A stretch of 64,000 bases of DNA, from contig NZ_JAFMPW010000001.1 of NCBI RefSeq assembly GCF_026126425.1, positions 558,001 through 622,000 on the forward strand, in the 5' to 3' direction. Below are positions 51,113 to 61,484 of the stretch, one piece after another. The notes under the pieces were generated by a model that saw only the letters and a list, made by a program, of their open reading frames with translations, searched no databases and had not been told where the DNA came from. How positions within the stretch are numbered: the first letter of the stretch is position 1; the number at the start of each line of letters is the position of its first letter. This stretch comes from Muriicola sp. Z0-33 (lineage in GTDB: Bacteria; Bacteroidota; Bacteroidia; Flavobacteriales; Flavobacteriaceae). The position numbers and the translations under genes are program-made.

Positions 51113-52486
51113 ATGAAAAAGGAACTTTACTTAATGATGATTGCTTTTTTGGCAAGCATGGGCATAAGTAATGCTCAGGGTCAGAATCCAGAATGTATGA
51201 CTAACCTTTCCATATATTCTGAGCATGTGAAAGTGAAAAACTATGATGCGGCGTATACGCCTTGGAAAATGGTTTATGAGAATTGCCCCGATGTTAACCG
51301 GGCTAACTTCACTTACGGTGAAAGAATATTAGCGGATAAAATAAAAAATTCTTCAGGTTCCGAGAAAGATGGTTATATCCAGGACCTGTTAGATCTGCAT
51401 GATAACAGTATTAAATACTTTCCCACTAAATTCTCAAAAGCGGGTGTTGCGATAGACAAGGCCCTCTTAAAGTATGACAATAAAATGGCTTCGAATACAG
51501 AGATATATGATATCCTGAGCGATGCATTTAAGAATGACAGGGGGAATTTTAAAAACCCAAAAGCACTTTACCTTTACTTCTCAAGTTTAGTGGATCTTCA
51601 TGGATCTGGTGCTAAAGAACTTCAGGAGGTTTTCGATGTATATGATGATGTTACTGAGAAAATTGAAGATGAAAATAAAAAATTAACAGGTGTTATTACC
51701 CAGCTGCTTCCAAAAGATTCTCTTGGGACTCTAACTTCCAAAGAGAAAAGAAGGTTGAAAGTGGCCACTACAAATTCTCAGTCGTATGGTAAAATTGCCG
51801 GAAGTGTAGACTCCAAATTAGGAGCTCTTGCAGATTGCGGTAACCTGATTCCACTATATGAAAAAAGTTTTGATGCTAAAAAAGGAGATATCCAATGGGT
51901 AAAACGTGCGGTTGGAAGAATGTTTAGCAAAGAATGTACTGAAGACCCGATGTTCCAGAAGTTGTTTGAAGCTCAATTGGCACTAGACCCTTCAGCAGAT
52001 GCATACATGTATGCCGGAATGCTAAAGTTAAAGTCTGGGGATAAGAATGGTGCGATAAGCGACTTTAATAAGGCTGGAGAACTTGAAACTGATACATACA
52101 AAAGGTCTAATCTTATGTACAAGATTGCTACTATCTACAGAAGAAGTGGTAGTAAAGGGACGGCCAGAAGCTATGCTCAAAAAGCGATAAATGCTAATTC
52201 GGCAAGTGGTAAAGCATATCTGTTAATTGCAGCATTATATGCAAGTAGTGCTAATGCTTGTGGAAGCTCTCCTTTTGAGAAAAGAGCAATGTACTGGAAG
52301 GCTGCAGACATGGCACGTAAAGCCGGCAGAGTAGATCCTTCTCTTAGTGGAAGAGCCAGACAATCTGCTGCTAGTTATAGCGCTAAGGCACCTTCAAAAA
52401 CAGACATCTTTAATTCAGGCATGGCTGGTAAAACAGTATCTTTTAATTGTTGGGTAGGAGGCAGCGTAAAAGTGCCTAATCTATAA
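51113..52486 (+). CDS. Exported TPR protein
   Basis: A 457-residue protein with a signal peptide (MGISNAQG). TPR-like helices are seen near residues 37-60 (YDAAYTPWKMVYENCP) and in the C-terminal half (DAYMYAGMLKLKSGDKNGAI, SNLMYKIATIYRRSGSKGTA, GKAYLLIAALYASS). It probably acts as a periplasmic scaffold. It lies between the outer-membrane protein and lptC, consistent with envelope assembly. Confidence 0.85.
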   Translation: MKKELYLMMIAFLASMGISNAQGQNPECMTNLSIYSEHVKVKNYDAAYTPWKMVYENCPDVNRANFTYGERILADKIKNSSGSEKDGYIQDLLDLHDNSIKYFPTKFSKAGVAIDKALLKYDNKMASNTEIYDILSDAFKNDRGNFKNPKALYLYFSSLVDLHGSGAKELQEVFDVYDDVTEKIEDENKKLTGVITQLLPKDSLGTLTSKEKRRLKVATTNSQSYGKIAGSVDSKLGALADCGNLIPLYEKSFDAKKGDIQWVKRAVGRMFSKECTEDPMFQKLFEAQLALDPSADAYMYAGMLKLKSGDKNGAISDFNKAGELETDTYKRSNLMYKIATIYRRSGSKGTARSYAQKAINANSASGKAYLLIAALYASSANACGSSPFEKRAMYWKAADMARKAGRVDPSLSGRARQSAASYSAKAPSKTDIFNSGMAGKTVSFNCWVGGSVKVPNL

Positions 52487-52488
52487 GA

Positions 52489-53094
52489 ATGACACAATTT
52501 ACTGGAAATAAAATTTATAACATTGCCGCAGTTTTTTCTGTGGCAATGTTTTTTTTAAGCTGTTCAGATAATTACAAGCGTGTAGGAGAAGAAGCAGGAG
52601 AGCCTATTTTTCCTCAGGGAGTGGCACAAAATTTTGTGCTTACCTATACAGAAACTGCTGCTGAATTAAAAAGTGAGGGTGTGGAGCCTTCAAAAATTAT
52701 TGCCGTACTGACCAGCCCTATTAGCGAGGACTTTGATAATCTAAGGTTTCCACATAAGACCTTTCCCAAAGGGCTGTATGTAGAGTATTTTGATAAGGAG
52801 AATAACAAAAGTACCATCACTGCTGATTACGGAATTCTGTATTCCAGTACAAATTTGATAGATTTACAAGGGAATGTTATTTTGGAAACCCATGATGGTA
52901 AAAGATTGGTAACACCACAATTGTATTATGATCAGGTCAATGAATGGATCTTTACACAGGCTCCGTTTCAATATACCAACCCCGAAGATGGTACAATAAT
53001 GGATGGGGAAGGGATGGATTTCAATAAAGAATTTAGTGTGCTCGAGGCGCATAAGACCACGGGATTAATGCTTATTAAAGAAGAAGATAAATGA
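52489..53094 (+). CDS. lptC: LPS export protein LptC, lipoprotein form
   Basis: A 201-residue protein. The N-terminus has a hydrophobic segment ending in a lipobox (FFLSCSDN, Cys25), followed by the LptC/OstA-type beta-jellyroll (YVEYFDKENNKSTITADYGILYSSTNLIDLQGNVIL). It would pass LPS from the LptBFG complex to LptA in the periplasm. Starts 2 bp after the TPR gene and overlaps the next gene by 4 bp. Confidence 0.88.
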   Translation: MTQFTGNKIYNIAAVFSVAMFFLSCSDNYKRVGEEAGEPIFPQGVAQNFVLTYTETAAELKSEGVEPSKIIAVLTSPISEDFDNLRFPHKTFPKGLYVEYFDKENNKSTITADYGILYSSTNLIDLQGNVILETHDGKRLVTPQLYYDQVNEWIFTQAPFQYTNPEDGTIMDGEGMDFNKEFSVLEAHKTTGLMLIKEEDK

Positions 53095-53294
53095 TTAAAA
53101 TATTAAGATACACGGAGTACCTATATCTAGTTGTGGCTATTGTTTCTGTTTATAAGATCGTCACACTTTGGGATCAAAATCCAAAAGACACCTATATATT
53201 TATATTTTTTGCACTGGTATCTATTGGAATGTTCATATTTAGACGGAACTACAGAAAGCGCTTCGAAAAACGCCAAAGAGATAATCAAAAATAA
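53091..53294 (+). CDS. Small two-helix membrane protein
   Basis: A 67-residue protein with two hydrophobic helices (about residues 10-25 and 34-50) and a very basic tail (RRNYRKRFEKRQRDNQK). It overlaps lptC by 4 bp and is followed 2 bp later by the CorC/CNNM gene, so it is translated in the same operon. This gene order is common in flavobacteria; function unknown. Confidence 0.82.
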   Translation: MIKILRYTEYLYLVVAIVSVYKIVTLWDQNPKDTYIFIFFALVSIGMFIFRRNYRKRFEKRQRDNQK

Positions 53295-53296
53295 AA

Positions 53297-54586
53297 TTGG
53301 AATTATCCATAGCCATTATTGTCATTTCACTACTCTTGTCCGCCTTTTTTTCAGGGATGGAAATCGCCTTTATTTCGGCCAATAAAATCCATATTGAATT
53401 AGAAAAAAAGCAACAGGGAATTCTTGCCAAAGTACTCACAAGAATTACCAGAAAGCCTTCCAAGTTTATTGCAACCATGCTTATCGGAAATAATATTTCC
53501 CTGGTAGTCTATGGACTTTATATGGGAGATTTGCTGATGAATTGGTTTACCGGGTTGCTGCCTTCAGATAGTGGTTTTGTGACCTTACTCCTTACAGATT
53601 TTAGTCTTCTGACCCAGACTATTATATCTACTATAATCATTTTACTCACAGCTGAGTTTTTGCCCAAGGTTTTGTTTCAGATCTATGCGAATACTTTGCT
53701 CAAAGTGTTAGCAATCCCCGCATATTTCTTCTATATCCTCTTTACTGTTATTTCGGATTTTGTGATTTGGGTGTCCGATTTTATATTGAAATCCTTCTTT
53801 AAAACTGATGGAGATGAAGTGCAATTGGCCTTTAGTAAATTGGAACTTGGCGATTACATTTCAGAGCAAATGGAAACCGTGGAAGAAAAGGATGAGGTAG
53901 ACTCCGAAATTCAGATTTTTAGAAATGCGCTCGATTTTTCTACTGTAAAAGCCAGGGAGGTTATGATTCCGAGAACGGAAATTACGGCTGTGGAATTTCA
54001 TGAAACCCCAAAAAACCTGACGAAATTATTTTCAGAAACCGGATTTTCAAAAATACTGGTGTATAAGGATACAATAGATAATATTATAGGATATGTTCAC
54101 TCTTATGAACTTTTTAAAAAGCCAAAAACAATAAAAAGCATACTGTTACCTGTAGAGTTTGTGCCAGAGACCATGCTGATAAATGACATCCTCAATGTGC
54201 TGACCAAAAAGCGCAAGAGTATTGCCGTTGTTCTGGATGAATATGGTGGTACAAGTGGCATTATGACCGTGGAAGATATTGTTGAAGAATTGGTTGGTGA
54301 AATTGAAGACGAGCACGATAGTACAGACCTGTACGAAGAACAGATTGATGAGCACACATTTAAATTCTCTGCAAGGCTCGAAGTGGATTATCTGAACGAA
54401 AATTACCGCCTGGAGCTACCCGAAAGTGAAGAGTATGAAACACTTGGTGGGCTCATTGTTAATGAAACAGGTGAGATCCCGGAGCAAGATTCAGAGATTC
54501 AGGTAGAGCAGTTCTTGTTTACGGTTCTGGAAGTATCCAGTACCAAGATAGATTTAGTTACCCTCAAGGTTGGGGAGAAAGAATAA
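53297..54586 (+). CDS. CNNM/CorC-type transporter-associated protein (hemolysin family)
   Basis: A 429-residue protein. N-terminal DUF21/CNNM membrane domain (ISLLLSAFFSGMEIAFISANK; helices to about residue 165), then two CBS modules (MIPRTEITAVEFHETPKNL and AVVLDEYGGTSGIMTVEDIVEE) and the C-terminal CorC_HlyC domain. Such proteins influence Mg2+ or Co2+ flux. The start is TTG at 53297, 2 bp after the preceding stop; the first ATG in frame lies inside the first helix. Confidence 0.9.
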   Translation: MELSIAIIVISLLLSAFFSGMEIAFISANKIHIELEKKQQGILAKVLTRITRKPSKFIATMLIGNNISLVVYGLYMGDLLMNWFTGLLPSDSGFVTLLLTDFSLLTQTIISTIIILLTAEFLPKVLFQIYANTLLKVLAIPAYFFYILFTVISDFVIWVSDFILKSFFKTDGDEVQLAFSKLELGDYISEQMETVEEKDEVDSEIQIFRNALDFSTVKAREVMIPRTEITAVEFHETPKNLTKLFSETGFSKILVYKDTIDNIIGYVHSYELFKKPKTIKSILLPVEFVPETMLINDILNVLTKKRKSIAVVLDEYGGTSGIMTVEDIVEELVGEIEDEHDSTDLYEEQIDEHTFKFSARLEVDYLNENYRLELPESEEYETLGGLIVNETGEIPEQDSEIQVEQFLFTVLEVSSTKIDLVTLKVGEKE

Positions 54587-54720
54587 CACCCGTAACTAAA
54601 TAGCAAAACCCTTCATGCCTCCTTAGTTTTGAAGCTAACTTCATCATTTTTATAATGCAAAAGTTTTAAATAGAGGAAAGAAAGTGGTAATTTCGCGAAC
54701 TGATTTAAAAAGTCTATACC

Positions 54721-56835
54721 ATGGCAATTTTAGAGAATATTAGAAAACGTACAACAGTTTTGATCCTTATCATTGGGATGGCATTGTTTGCATTTGTAAT
54801 ATCCGGAATATTTACTAGTAATGATTTTTCAGGAGGTAAGGTAGGATCTGCCATAGCTGAAATTAATGGAGATGAAATTTCTATTGATGAATTTCGAAGA
54901 AAGGTGGAAAGGGCTTCCAGGAGAAGCGGACCAACAACTTCTTCCATGCAATTGGTAAATAGTGTTTGGAGCCAGGTAGAAAGAAATACCATCTTAGGAC
55001 AACAAATAGAGAATCTTGGAATTGAAATTGAACAAGATCAGATTATTAACGTAATTAAATCTAGCCCGGGATTTACCCAGAACCCTCAATTTCTGGATGA
55101 AAGCGGCCTTTTTGATGAGAATAAGTTCATAGATTTCCTCAATGAACTAAGAATAAATGCCCCGGCTCAATACCAGGATTGGTTGCAAGATGAAGAAGCC
55201 ATAATACAAAGTGCAAAAGAACAGGCCTATTATAATTTAATAAAAGCGGGAACCAGTGCTACTCTGAAAGAAGGTGAATTGGACTATAAATTGGCCAATG
55301 ACAAAGTGGATATAAGATATGTAAGAATACCTTACACAAACATTCCGGACAGCACCATAATTATCTCTAAAAAGGAAATAGCAGATTATATAAGTAATCA
55401 CGAAGACGAGTACACTCAGGAGCGCGCCAGGGATATTCAATTTGTCTATTTTGAAGAGAAACCTTCTCTCCAGGACGAAGCAGCTATTAAGGAAGCTGTT
55501 ACTGCCCTTATTGAGGATACGGTAACCGAGGCAAAAGATACTACTTACGTTGAAGCAGGTTTTAGAAATACTACCGATGTAGCTGCCTTTTTGGACAGAA
55601 ACTCAGATACTAAATTTGATACCATTTACAAAGCACATAAAGATCTTCCTACCGCGTTTGCCGATACACTAGTGGCATTGCAGCCCGGAGAGTTGTTTGG
55701 TCCTTACAGAGACGGAGAGGCATTTAAGGTTTCAAAAATGATTAAAAGAAAAGCTAACGGTTCTGTAAAAGCCAGTCATATTCTAATTACTTATGAGGGT
55801 GCAGAACGTGCTAACCCTGCAATAAAAAGAACAAAAGAAGAGGCAGAAGCCAAAGCTAATGAGATTTTAATAGAGGCTAAAAAATCAGGAATTGTATTTG
55901 CCGAACTGGCCAGGGACAATTCTGATGGTCCTTCGGCACCTCAGGGAGGGGATCTTGGATTTTTTCAGGAAGGAGTAATGACTCCCAAGTTCAATGATTT
56001 TGCATTTGGCAATCGGATAGGATTTGTTGGATTGGTTGAAACAGAGTTTGGATTCCATATTGTAAAAGTCGATGAAAAGAGAGACATCGTACAAATAGCA
56101 GATCTTACCAGATCTATTGAGCCCTCTGAAGAGACCATTAATACCTTATTTACGGATGCCACTAAATTTGAAATGGCATCAACTTCTTCGGAACAACCTT
56201 TTACAGAATTGGCCAAAGAATACGAATATGTGATGCGCCCTGTGAACAGGTTAAAAGAACTGGATGAAAATCTACCCGGACTGGGTACCCAGAGAGCCTT
56301 AGTGCAATGGGCATTTAATGATGATACCGAATTAGGAGATATTAAGAGGTTTGGTATAAATAATGGCTATGCCGTGGTTCAGGTAACTGCAAAGTACAAC
56401 GAAGGCCTTATGGATGTTGAAGATGCTTCAGCCACAGTATTGGCTAAAATCAGAAAGAGTAAGAAGGCCGCTAAGATTAAGGCGGAAAATACCGGGAAGT
56501 CACTGGAAGATCTGGCGTCTACCAACAATACGAATATATCTACAGCCACAGCTTTAACTGTAAAAACCCCAACCATTCCAGGGGCAGGCAGGGAGCCTTT
56601 GGTAATAGGAACAGCATTTTCACTTGCTCAGGGAGGAGCCTCAGGATTAATTGAAGGCGAAACCGGAATTTTTAAATTGGAGGTGACTAAAAAGGAAGAA
56701 GCTCCTGAGTTGGAGAATTATTCCACTTATGCCACTTCTTTACAGACGGCTAATGCCGCTCGTGTTAGTAGCGAAGTATTTAATGCTCTAAAAGAAAAAG
56801 CGGAAATTAAAGACAACAGATCTGTTTTCTACTAA
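54721..56835 (+). CDS. ppiD: Membrane-anchored peptidyl-prolyl isomerase (PpiD-like)
   Basis: A 704-residue periplasmic chaperone. One N-terminal helix (RTTVLILIIGMALFAFVISGIF), a SurA_N_3-type chaperone region, then a parvulin domain around residues 345-450 (KASHILITYEG..., SDGPSAPQGGDLGFFQEGVMTPKFNDFAF...). It should assist folding of outer-membrane proteins. It is separated from the CorC gene by 134 bp; TAATTTCG at 54688-54695 is a near match to the -7 promoter consensus. Confidence 0.92.
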   Translation: MAILENIRKRTTVLILIIGMALFAFVISGIFTSNDFSGGKVGSAIAEINGDEISIDEFRRKVERASRRSGPTTSSMQLVNSVWSQVERNTILGQQIENLGIEIEQDQIINVIKSSPGFTQNPQFLDESGLFDENKFIDFLNELRINAPAQYQDWLQDEEAIIQSAKEQAYYNLIKAGTSATLKEGELDYKLANDKVDIRYVRIPYTNIPDSTIIISKKEIADYISNHEDEYTQERARDIQFVYFEEKPSLQDEAAIKEAVTALIEDTVTEAKDTTYVEAGFRNTTDVAAFLDRNSDTKFDTIYKAHKDLPTAFADTLVALQPGELFGPYRDGEAFKVSKMIKRKANGSVKASHILITYEGAERANPAIKRTKEEAEAKANEILIEAKKSGIVFAELARDNSDGPSAPQGGDLGFFQEGVMTPKFNDFAFGNRIGFVGLVETEFGFHIVKVDEKRDIVQIADLTRSIEPSEETINTLFTDATKFEMASTSSEQPFTELAKEYEYVMRPVNRLKELDENLPGLGTQRALVQWAFNDDTELGDIKRFGINNGYAVVQVTAKYNEGLMDVEDASATVLAKIRKSKKAAKIKAENTGKSLEDLASTNNTNISTATALTVKTPTIPGAGREPLVIGTAFSLAQGGASGLIEGETGIFKLEVTKKEEAPELENYSTYATSLQTANAARVSSEVFNALKEKAEIKDNRSVFY

Positions 56836-56838
56836 TCG

Positions 56839-57747
56839 CTAGGACAACACCATTTTTTCATACGGAATAACTACTTCATATCCTTTGGAGTTGAAGTAAT
56901 GCGGTGATTGTTCATTCCCGGCTGCCAGAATAAAATCACCACCCCATGCCCCCAGACTTTTAATAGCAAAAGGGTAATCTGGGAAAAGAGTTGCTTTTAC
57001 AGTTGGTAATCCTAATACTGCTGAAAGTAATGATTCATGACGGAGCATCAGGGATTCAAAATCGGACAGACCCTTACAATTTGTCATATTTTCTGTAATC
57101 TCCGTAATTTGGTTGATCAGCAAGGCTTTGTCAAAGTGTTGTTCCCGATATTGAGAAATTCCTTCTCTACTATCTTTTTTCTTATTTAAGTATACAAAGT
57201 ACAACTTAGAGGTAAAGGGAAGATCTAATGAGATTTCCTTTACCCTTGGTATATCATTCTCTAATTGATATAGTAAAGGGGTATCATGACGGGCACAAGC
57301 AATGTCATAACCGCTACCTCCAAAAGTTTCACGCAATAACTTATAAGGATCAACGGCGGCCCAATTTGATATATTATTTATTAGGGTAGATGAAGAGCCC
57401 AATCCCCAGTTCATTGGAAAATCTACTTTACTCTCCGCTGTGAACCCCTCCTTGCCGGTCAGAAATTCCGGATTCAGTCTTTGAGCAGCAAGCAATATCT
57501 TTTTAAGAGTTTCTCCTGTTTTGGAGTTGACCATGGAGAGTTTGATATTGTTTAGTTCTAAATGGAATTCGAACCACAGTGCATCATTATGATCTTTACT
57601 CATCCAGTGCAGTCTGCCGGTCTTATTGGAAGCAATGTGTAACGACTGCCCATAGGTTGTAGGTACGGCCAATCCAAGTGCACCGTCCAGTATAGCATAC
57701 TCTGCACTAAGCAGTAGTTTACCATTGCTATGATATCTATTCGTCAT
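56839..57747 (-). CDS. GYDIA-family GHMP kinase
   Basis: A 302-residue GHMP kinase. N-terminal NGKLLLSAEYAILDGALGLAVPT, ATP loop NWGLGSSSTLINN and the diagnostic GYDIACARHDTPLLYQL, from which the NCBI family takes its name. The exact substrate is not established; being fused head-to-tail to HMG-CoA reductase (no gap) suggests a mevalonate-pathway kinase, perhaps phosphomevalonate kinase. It is convergent with ppiD, 3 bp apart. Confidence 0.9.
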   Translation of the reverse strand: MTNRYHSNGKLLLSAEYAILDGALGLAVPTTYGQSLHIASNKTGRLHWMSKDHNDALWFEFHLELNNIKLSMVNSKTGETLKKILLAAQRLNPEFLTGKEGFTAESKVDFPMNWGLGSSSTLINNISNWAAVDPYKLLRETFGGSGYDIACARHDTPLLYQLENDIPRVKEISLDLPFTSKLYFVYLNKKKDSREGISQYREQHFDKALLINQITEITENMTNCKGLSDFESLMLRHESLLSAVLGLPTVKATLFPDYPFAIKSLGAWGGDFILAAGNEQSPHYFNSKGYEVVIPYEKMVLS

Positions 57748-59067
57748 TTAAATACTTCTGATTTTTTCTAACCCTTCTACAACGGCATTGTGGGTAATGG
57801 GATGTTCTTTAAAATAATTGAGTAGCTGTTCTTTTTCATTATCGGAGGCGCCCATTTGATTAAGGATATTTAGCAGATGCATTTTCATATGCCCTTGTTG
57901 AATACCCGTTGTGACTAGAGAACGAAGGGCCGCAAAATTCTGTGCTAATCCCGCTACTGCTACAATCTGCATAAGTTCTTTGGCACTGGGTTGCCTAAGA
58001 ATTTCAAGTGCCAGTTTTACTAATGGATGTAACCTGGTAAGTCCACCAACAGTACCCAATGCCAATGGAATTTCAATCCAAAAATAGAAATGCCCATTTT
58101 CTATTTTGGCATGAGTCAGACTGGAATAACTCCCGTCTTTTGAAGCATATGCATGTACGCCTGCCTCTACTGCCCTGAAATCGTTGCCGGTGGCAACCAC
58201 AACCGCATCTACCCCGTTCATGATCCCTTTGTTATGTGTTACGGCTCTATAAGGCTCCGACTTAGCAATGGCCACTGCCCTTACCATTTTTTTTGCAAAG
58301 GCAAGAGATGAAATAGTCGTTTCTTCGCTCAGATCTTCAATGGGGCAGCTCACCTCCGCTCTTACTAGGCAGTTGGGGACGTAGTTAGAAAGAATACTCA
58401 TAACAATCTCGATACCCTTTTCTTCCTCATTAAAGATATCTGAGCTATTGACTTCTCGTTTCAAGGTTGTGGCGAATTGTTCCAGGCACGAATTGATAAA
58501 GTTAGCGCCCATCGCATCAGCGGTTTCAAAGGAGCAATGCAGCTGGTGATAATTTGCCAGGGCCTCATTTTTATTACGAAGGGTAATACTTTTTATTCCG
58601 CCACCTCTTTTTTCCATATTCACGGTTATAGGGGCGGCATCAGCAATTAATTTGGGCTTAATTTGAATAACAAAACGCTCAAGTTTATCGAAATCTCCAT
58701 TGTACAAAAAATGCACCTGACCAATTTTTTCTGTACCGATGACCTCTGCTCTAAAACCTCCTCTGTCTAACCAAAATTTAGCGGCCTTACTTGCTGCGGC
58801 GACAACAGAACTTTCTTCAATAGCCATTGGTATGGCATATAAATTATCGTTGATCAGGAAATTAGGGGCAACAGCAAGAGGAAGGTAGTAGTTGCTGATA
58901 GTATTTTCTATAAATTCATCATGCAATTGTTGCAATTGCGAATCTGAATTCCAATACTGTTGCAACAATTTTTTTGTGGCTTCAGGATTCTGGGTATAAT
59001 TGGTTGCAATCCAATTTATTTTTTCCAATTTGGTGAGACGGGAAAATCCCTGAATCGGCTTGGTCAT
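57748..59067 (-). CDS. mvaA: HMG-CoA reductase (class II type)
   Basis: A 439-residue class II HMG-CoA reductase. Motifs: AIPMAIEESSVVAAASKAAK, the catalytic ERGGG-like MEKRGGGIKS, THNKGIMNGVDAVVVATGNDFRAVEA, and PLALGTVGGLTRLHPL. It interconverts HMG-CoA and mevalonate, the entry point to the mevalonate pathway. Annotations call this branch degradative, but in flavobacteria with MvaD it works in synthesis. It is first of a two-gene unit with the GYDIA kinase. Confidence 0.95.
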   Translation of the reverse strand: MTKPIQGFSRLTKLEKINWIATNYTQNPEATKKLLQQYWNSDSQLQQLHDEFIENTISNYYLPLAVAPNFLINDNLYAIPMAIEESSVVAAASKAAKFWLDRGGFRAEVIGTEKIGQVHFLYNGDFDKLERFVIQIKPKLIADAAPITVNMEKRGGGIKSITLRNKNEALANYHQLHCSFETADAMGANFINSCLEQFATTLKREVNSSDIFNEEEKGIEIVMSILSNYVPNCLVRAEVSCPIEDLSEETTISSLAFAKKMVRAVAIAKSEPYRAVTHNKGIMNGVDAVVVATGNDFRAVEAGVHAYASKDGSYSSLTHAKIENGHFYFWIEIPLALGTVGGLTRLHPLVKLALEILRQPSAKELMQIVAVAGLAQNFAALRSLVTTGIQQGHMKMHLLNILNQMGASDNEKEQLLNYFKEHPITHNAVVEGLEKIRSI

Positions 59068-59087
59068 AATAGCGGTATTTCTCCTTT

Positions 59088-59095
59088 CAAAGATA
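59088..59095 (-). promoter_or_regulatory. -7 promoter element of mvaA
   Basis: Minus strand TATCTTTG matches TAnnTTTG, 20 bp before the mvaA ATG. No -33 at normal spacing. Confidence 0.4.
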
Positions 59096-59232
59096 GTGAA
59101 TAGCAGAATAGATCAGAAAGCCTGTTATCACTGGATAAACATGATCTCCAAAGCTCAATAATTGTGAGCAAAGTTATTTTTTTAGCGAAAATATTAGTAA
59201 ACTTGAAAGTTTGTAACTGTTTTAACAATTAT

Positions 59233-61452
59233 ATGAATAAGCAATTTTGGGTGCTGTTTATTGCCATTTGCGCAGGTATTACCTCTTATGCGCAGGAAAA
59301 AAAGATAGATCTTCGGGAAATTTGGGACGAGACTTTTAAAACACAAAGCCTGGAAGAATTGCGCTCTATGAAAAACGGGAGTCAGTATACTGTGCTTAAT
59401 TCGGACCAGACCACTGGCATTACAAGTGTTGATTTATATGATTACAAAACCCAGGAAAAAGTACGTAGTTTGGCATCTTCTGCTAAATTATCTGCCGTAG
59501 ATTCTATTAGTTCATATACCTTCAGTAAGGATGAAAGTAAATTGCTCCTGGCAACGGAATTAGAGGGCGTTTACAGGCATTCCAAACTGGGAATCTATTT
59601 TGTTTACGATTTGAAGACAAAAATAGTGAGCAAGCTGTCAGAAAATAAAATTCAGGAACCAACTTTTTCGCCAGATGGCACAAAAGTAGCCTATGTTTAC
59701 CTGAATAATATTTACATCAAGAACCTCAGTGATAATACAACAATACAAATCACTACCGACGGTGAAAAAAATAAGATTATTAACGGAATAACAGATTGGG
59801 TTTATGAGGAAGAATTTGCATTTGTAAGGGCTTTTCAATGGAATTCGGATGGCACTATAATTGCTTTTTTGCGATTTGATGAAACCAATGTACCGCAGTT
59901 TTCAATGGATATCTACGGCACTAAGATGTATCCCGAACAGAGTCAGTTTAAATACCCGAAAGCCGGGCAGGAAAATGCAAAAGTGAGTTTGCATTTATAC
60001 CATGTAGCTGCGGCTAATACGGCTGCGGTAGATATGGGCGATGCCTATTATATCCCAAGGATTAAGTGGATGCATCATCCAAATTCTCTTAGCGTACAAT
60101 CTATTAACAGGCATCAAAACCATTTAAAACTCCATGCCGTTGATGCCAGCAACAATACGGTTAAAGTTTTGATGGAAGAAACAGATGCCGCTTATGTGGA
60201 TATTACCGATGACCTTACTTTTTTGGCTGATGATAGTTTTATCTGGACCAGTGAAAGAGATGGCTATAATCATATTTATTTATATGATTCAGACGGTAAA
60301 TTGAAAAATCAGATCACCAGAGGAAAATGGGAGGTGACCAGTTATTACGGTTATGACCAAAACAAGGATCGGGTTTATTACCAATCCACAGAAAACGGAT
60401 CTATTAACAGAGATGTCTATAGCGTGGACAGCAAAGGCAAAAGCAAAAAAAGACTTACCGAAAAAGAAGGTACCAATAAGGCCGATTTCAGTGCTGATTT
60501 CACCTATTTCATAAACACATACTCCAGTGCAACCTCTCCGCCGGAATATACCCTCCACGAGGCACTAAAAGGAAAGCAGTTAAAGCAAATAAAAGACAAT
60601 AATGCACTCAGGGAGAAACTTAAAGGATATGAATTAAGTCCCAAGGTTTTCAGTACCATTGCGGTTAATGGTAATGACCTTAATATGTATATGATTAAAC
60701 CCAAAAGTTTTGACCCTGCAAAGAAGTATCCACTACTAATGTTCCAGTACAGTGGTCCGGGTTCTCAAAATGTTGCAAACAAATGGATGGCAGACAAGGA
60801 CTACTGGCATCAGCTACTTGTTTCAGAAGGATATATTATTGTCTGTGTTGATGGAAGGGGGACTGGATATAAAGGCCGGGATTTTAAAAAAGTTACTTAT
60901 TTGAACCTGGTAAAATACGAGACAGAAGATCAGATAGAGGCAGCAAGGCAATTGAGTCAAATACCATATATAGACGAGGAGAGAACCGGGATATGGGGTT
61001 GGAGTTTTGGAGGCCATATGGCCACAAACAGCCTTCTGAAAGGAAACGATGTTTTTGAAGTGGGGGTAGCCGTTGCACCGGTGACCAGCTGGCGTTTTTA
61101 TGACACCATTTACACCGAACGGTTTATGCGGACTCCTGAAGAGAATCCGGATGGCTATGATGACAACTCTCCCTTTAATTATCCCGAATTACTAAAGGGG
61201 AAATACCTGTTGGTTCATGGTTCAGGAGATGATAACGTACATGTTCAGAATACGATGCGGATGGCTGAGGCCTTAATACAAGCCAACAAACAATTTGAAT
61301 GGGCCATCTACCCCGATAAAAATCACAGGATACGGGGAGGAAATACCTCCTTGCATTTGTATACAAAAATGACAGAATTTATTCATAAAAACCTTGGTGA
61401 TAAAAGAGGAGAAAAGATAGACATGCCAGAGAAAGCACCAATAAAAGGCTAA
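59233..61452 (+). CDS. S9 family dipeptidyl-peptidase IV-like
   Basis: A 739-residue exported peptidase. After the signal peptide (GITSYAQ), the DPP4 beta-propeller N-domain includes DWVYEEEFAF, the substrate N-terminus-binding double-Glu motif. The hydrolase domain has Ser591 in GWSFGGH, the acidic pair at 666-667 in GSGDDNVH, and His698 in DKNHRI. It should remove X-Pro dipeptides outside the cytoplasm. The GTG at 59164 would precede the signal peptide by 23 residues; ATG 59233 is preferred. It is 32 bp before the peptide transporter gene. Confidence 0.93.
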   Translation: MNKQFWVLFIAICAGITSYAQEKKIDLREIWDETFKTQSLEELRSMKNGSQYTVLNSDQTTGITSVDLYDYKTQEKVRSLASSAKLSAVDSISSYTFSKDESKLLLATELEGVYRHSKLGIYFVYDLKTKIVSKLSENKIQEPTFSPDGTKVAYVYLNNIYIKNLSDNTTIQITTDGEKNKIINGITDWVYEEEFAFVRAFQWNSDGTIIAFLRFDETNVPQFSMDIYGTKMYPEQSQFKYPKAGQENAKVSLHLYHVAAANTAAVDMGDAYYIPRIKWMHHPNSLSVQSINRHQNHLKLHAVDASNNTVKVLMEETDAAYVDITDDLTFLADDSFIWTSERDGYNHIYLYDSDGKLKNQITRGKWEVTSYYGYDQNKDRVYYQSTENGSINRDVYSVDSKGKSKKRLTEKEGTNKADFSADFTYFINTYSSATSPPEYTLHEALKGKQLKQIKDNNALREKLKGYELSPKVFSTIAVNGNDLNMYMIKPKSFDPAKKYPLLMFQYSGPGSQNVANKWMADKDYWHQLLVSEGYIIVCVDGRGTGYKGRDFKKVTYLNLVKYETEDQIEAARQLSQIPYIDEERTGIWGWSFGGHMATNSLLKGNDVFEVGVAVAPVTSWRFYDTIYTERFMRTPEENPDGYDDNSPFNYPELLKGKYLLVHGSGDDNVHVQNTMRMAEALIQANKQFEWAIYPDKNHRIRGGNTSLHLYTKMTEFIHKNLGDKRGEKIDMPEKAPIKG

Positions 61453-61484
61453 TTGTAACACTACCAAACTAAACTAAATATACA

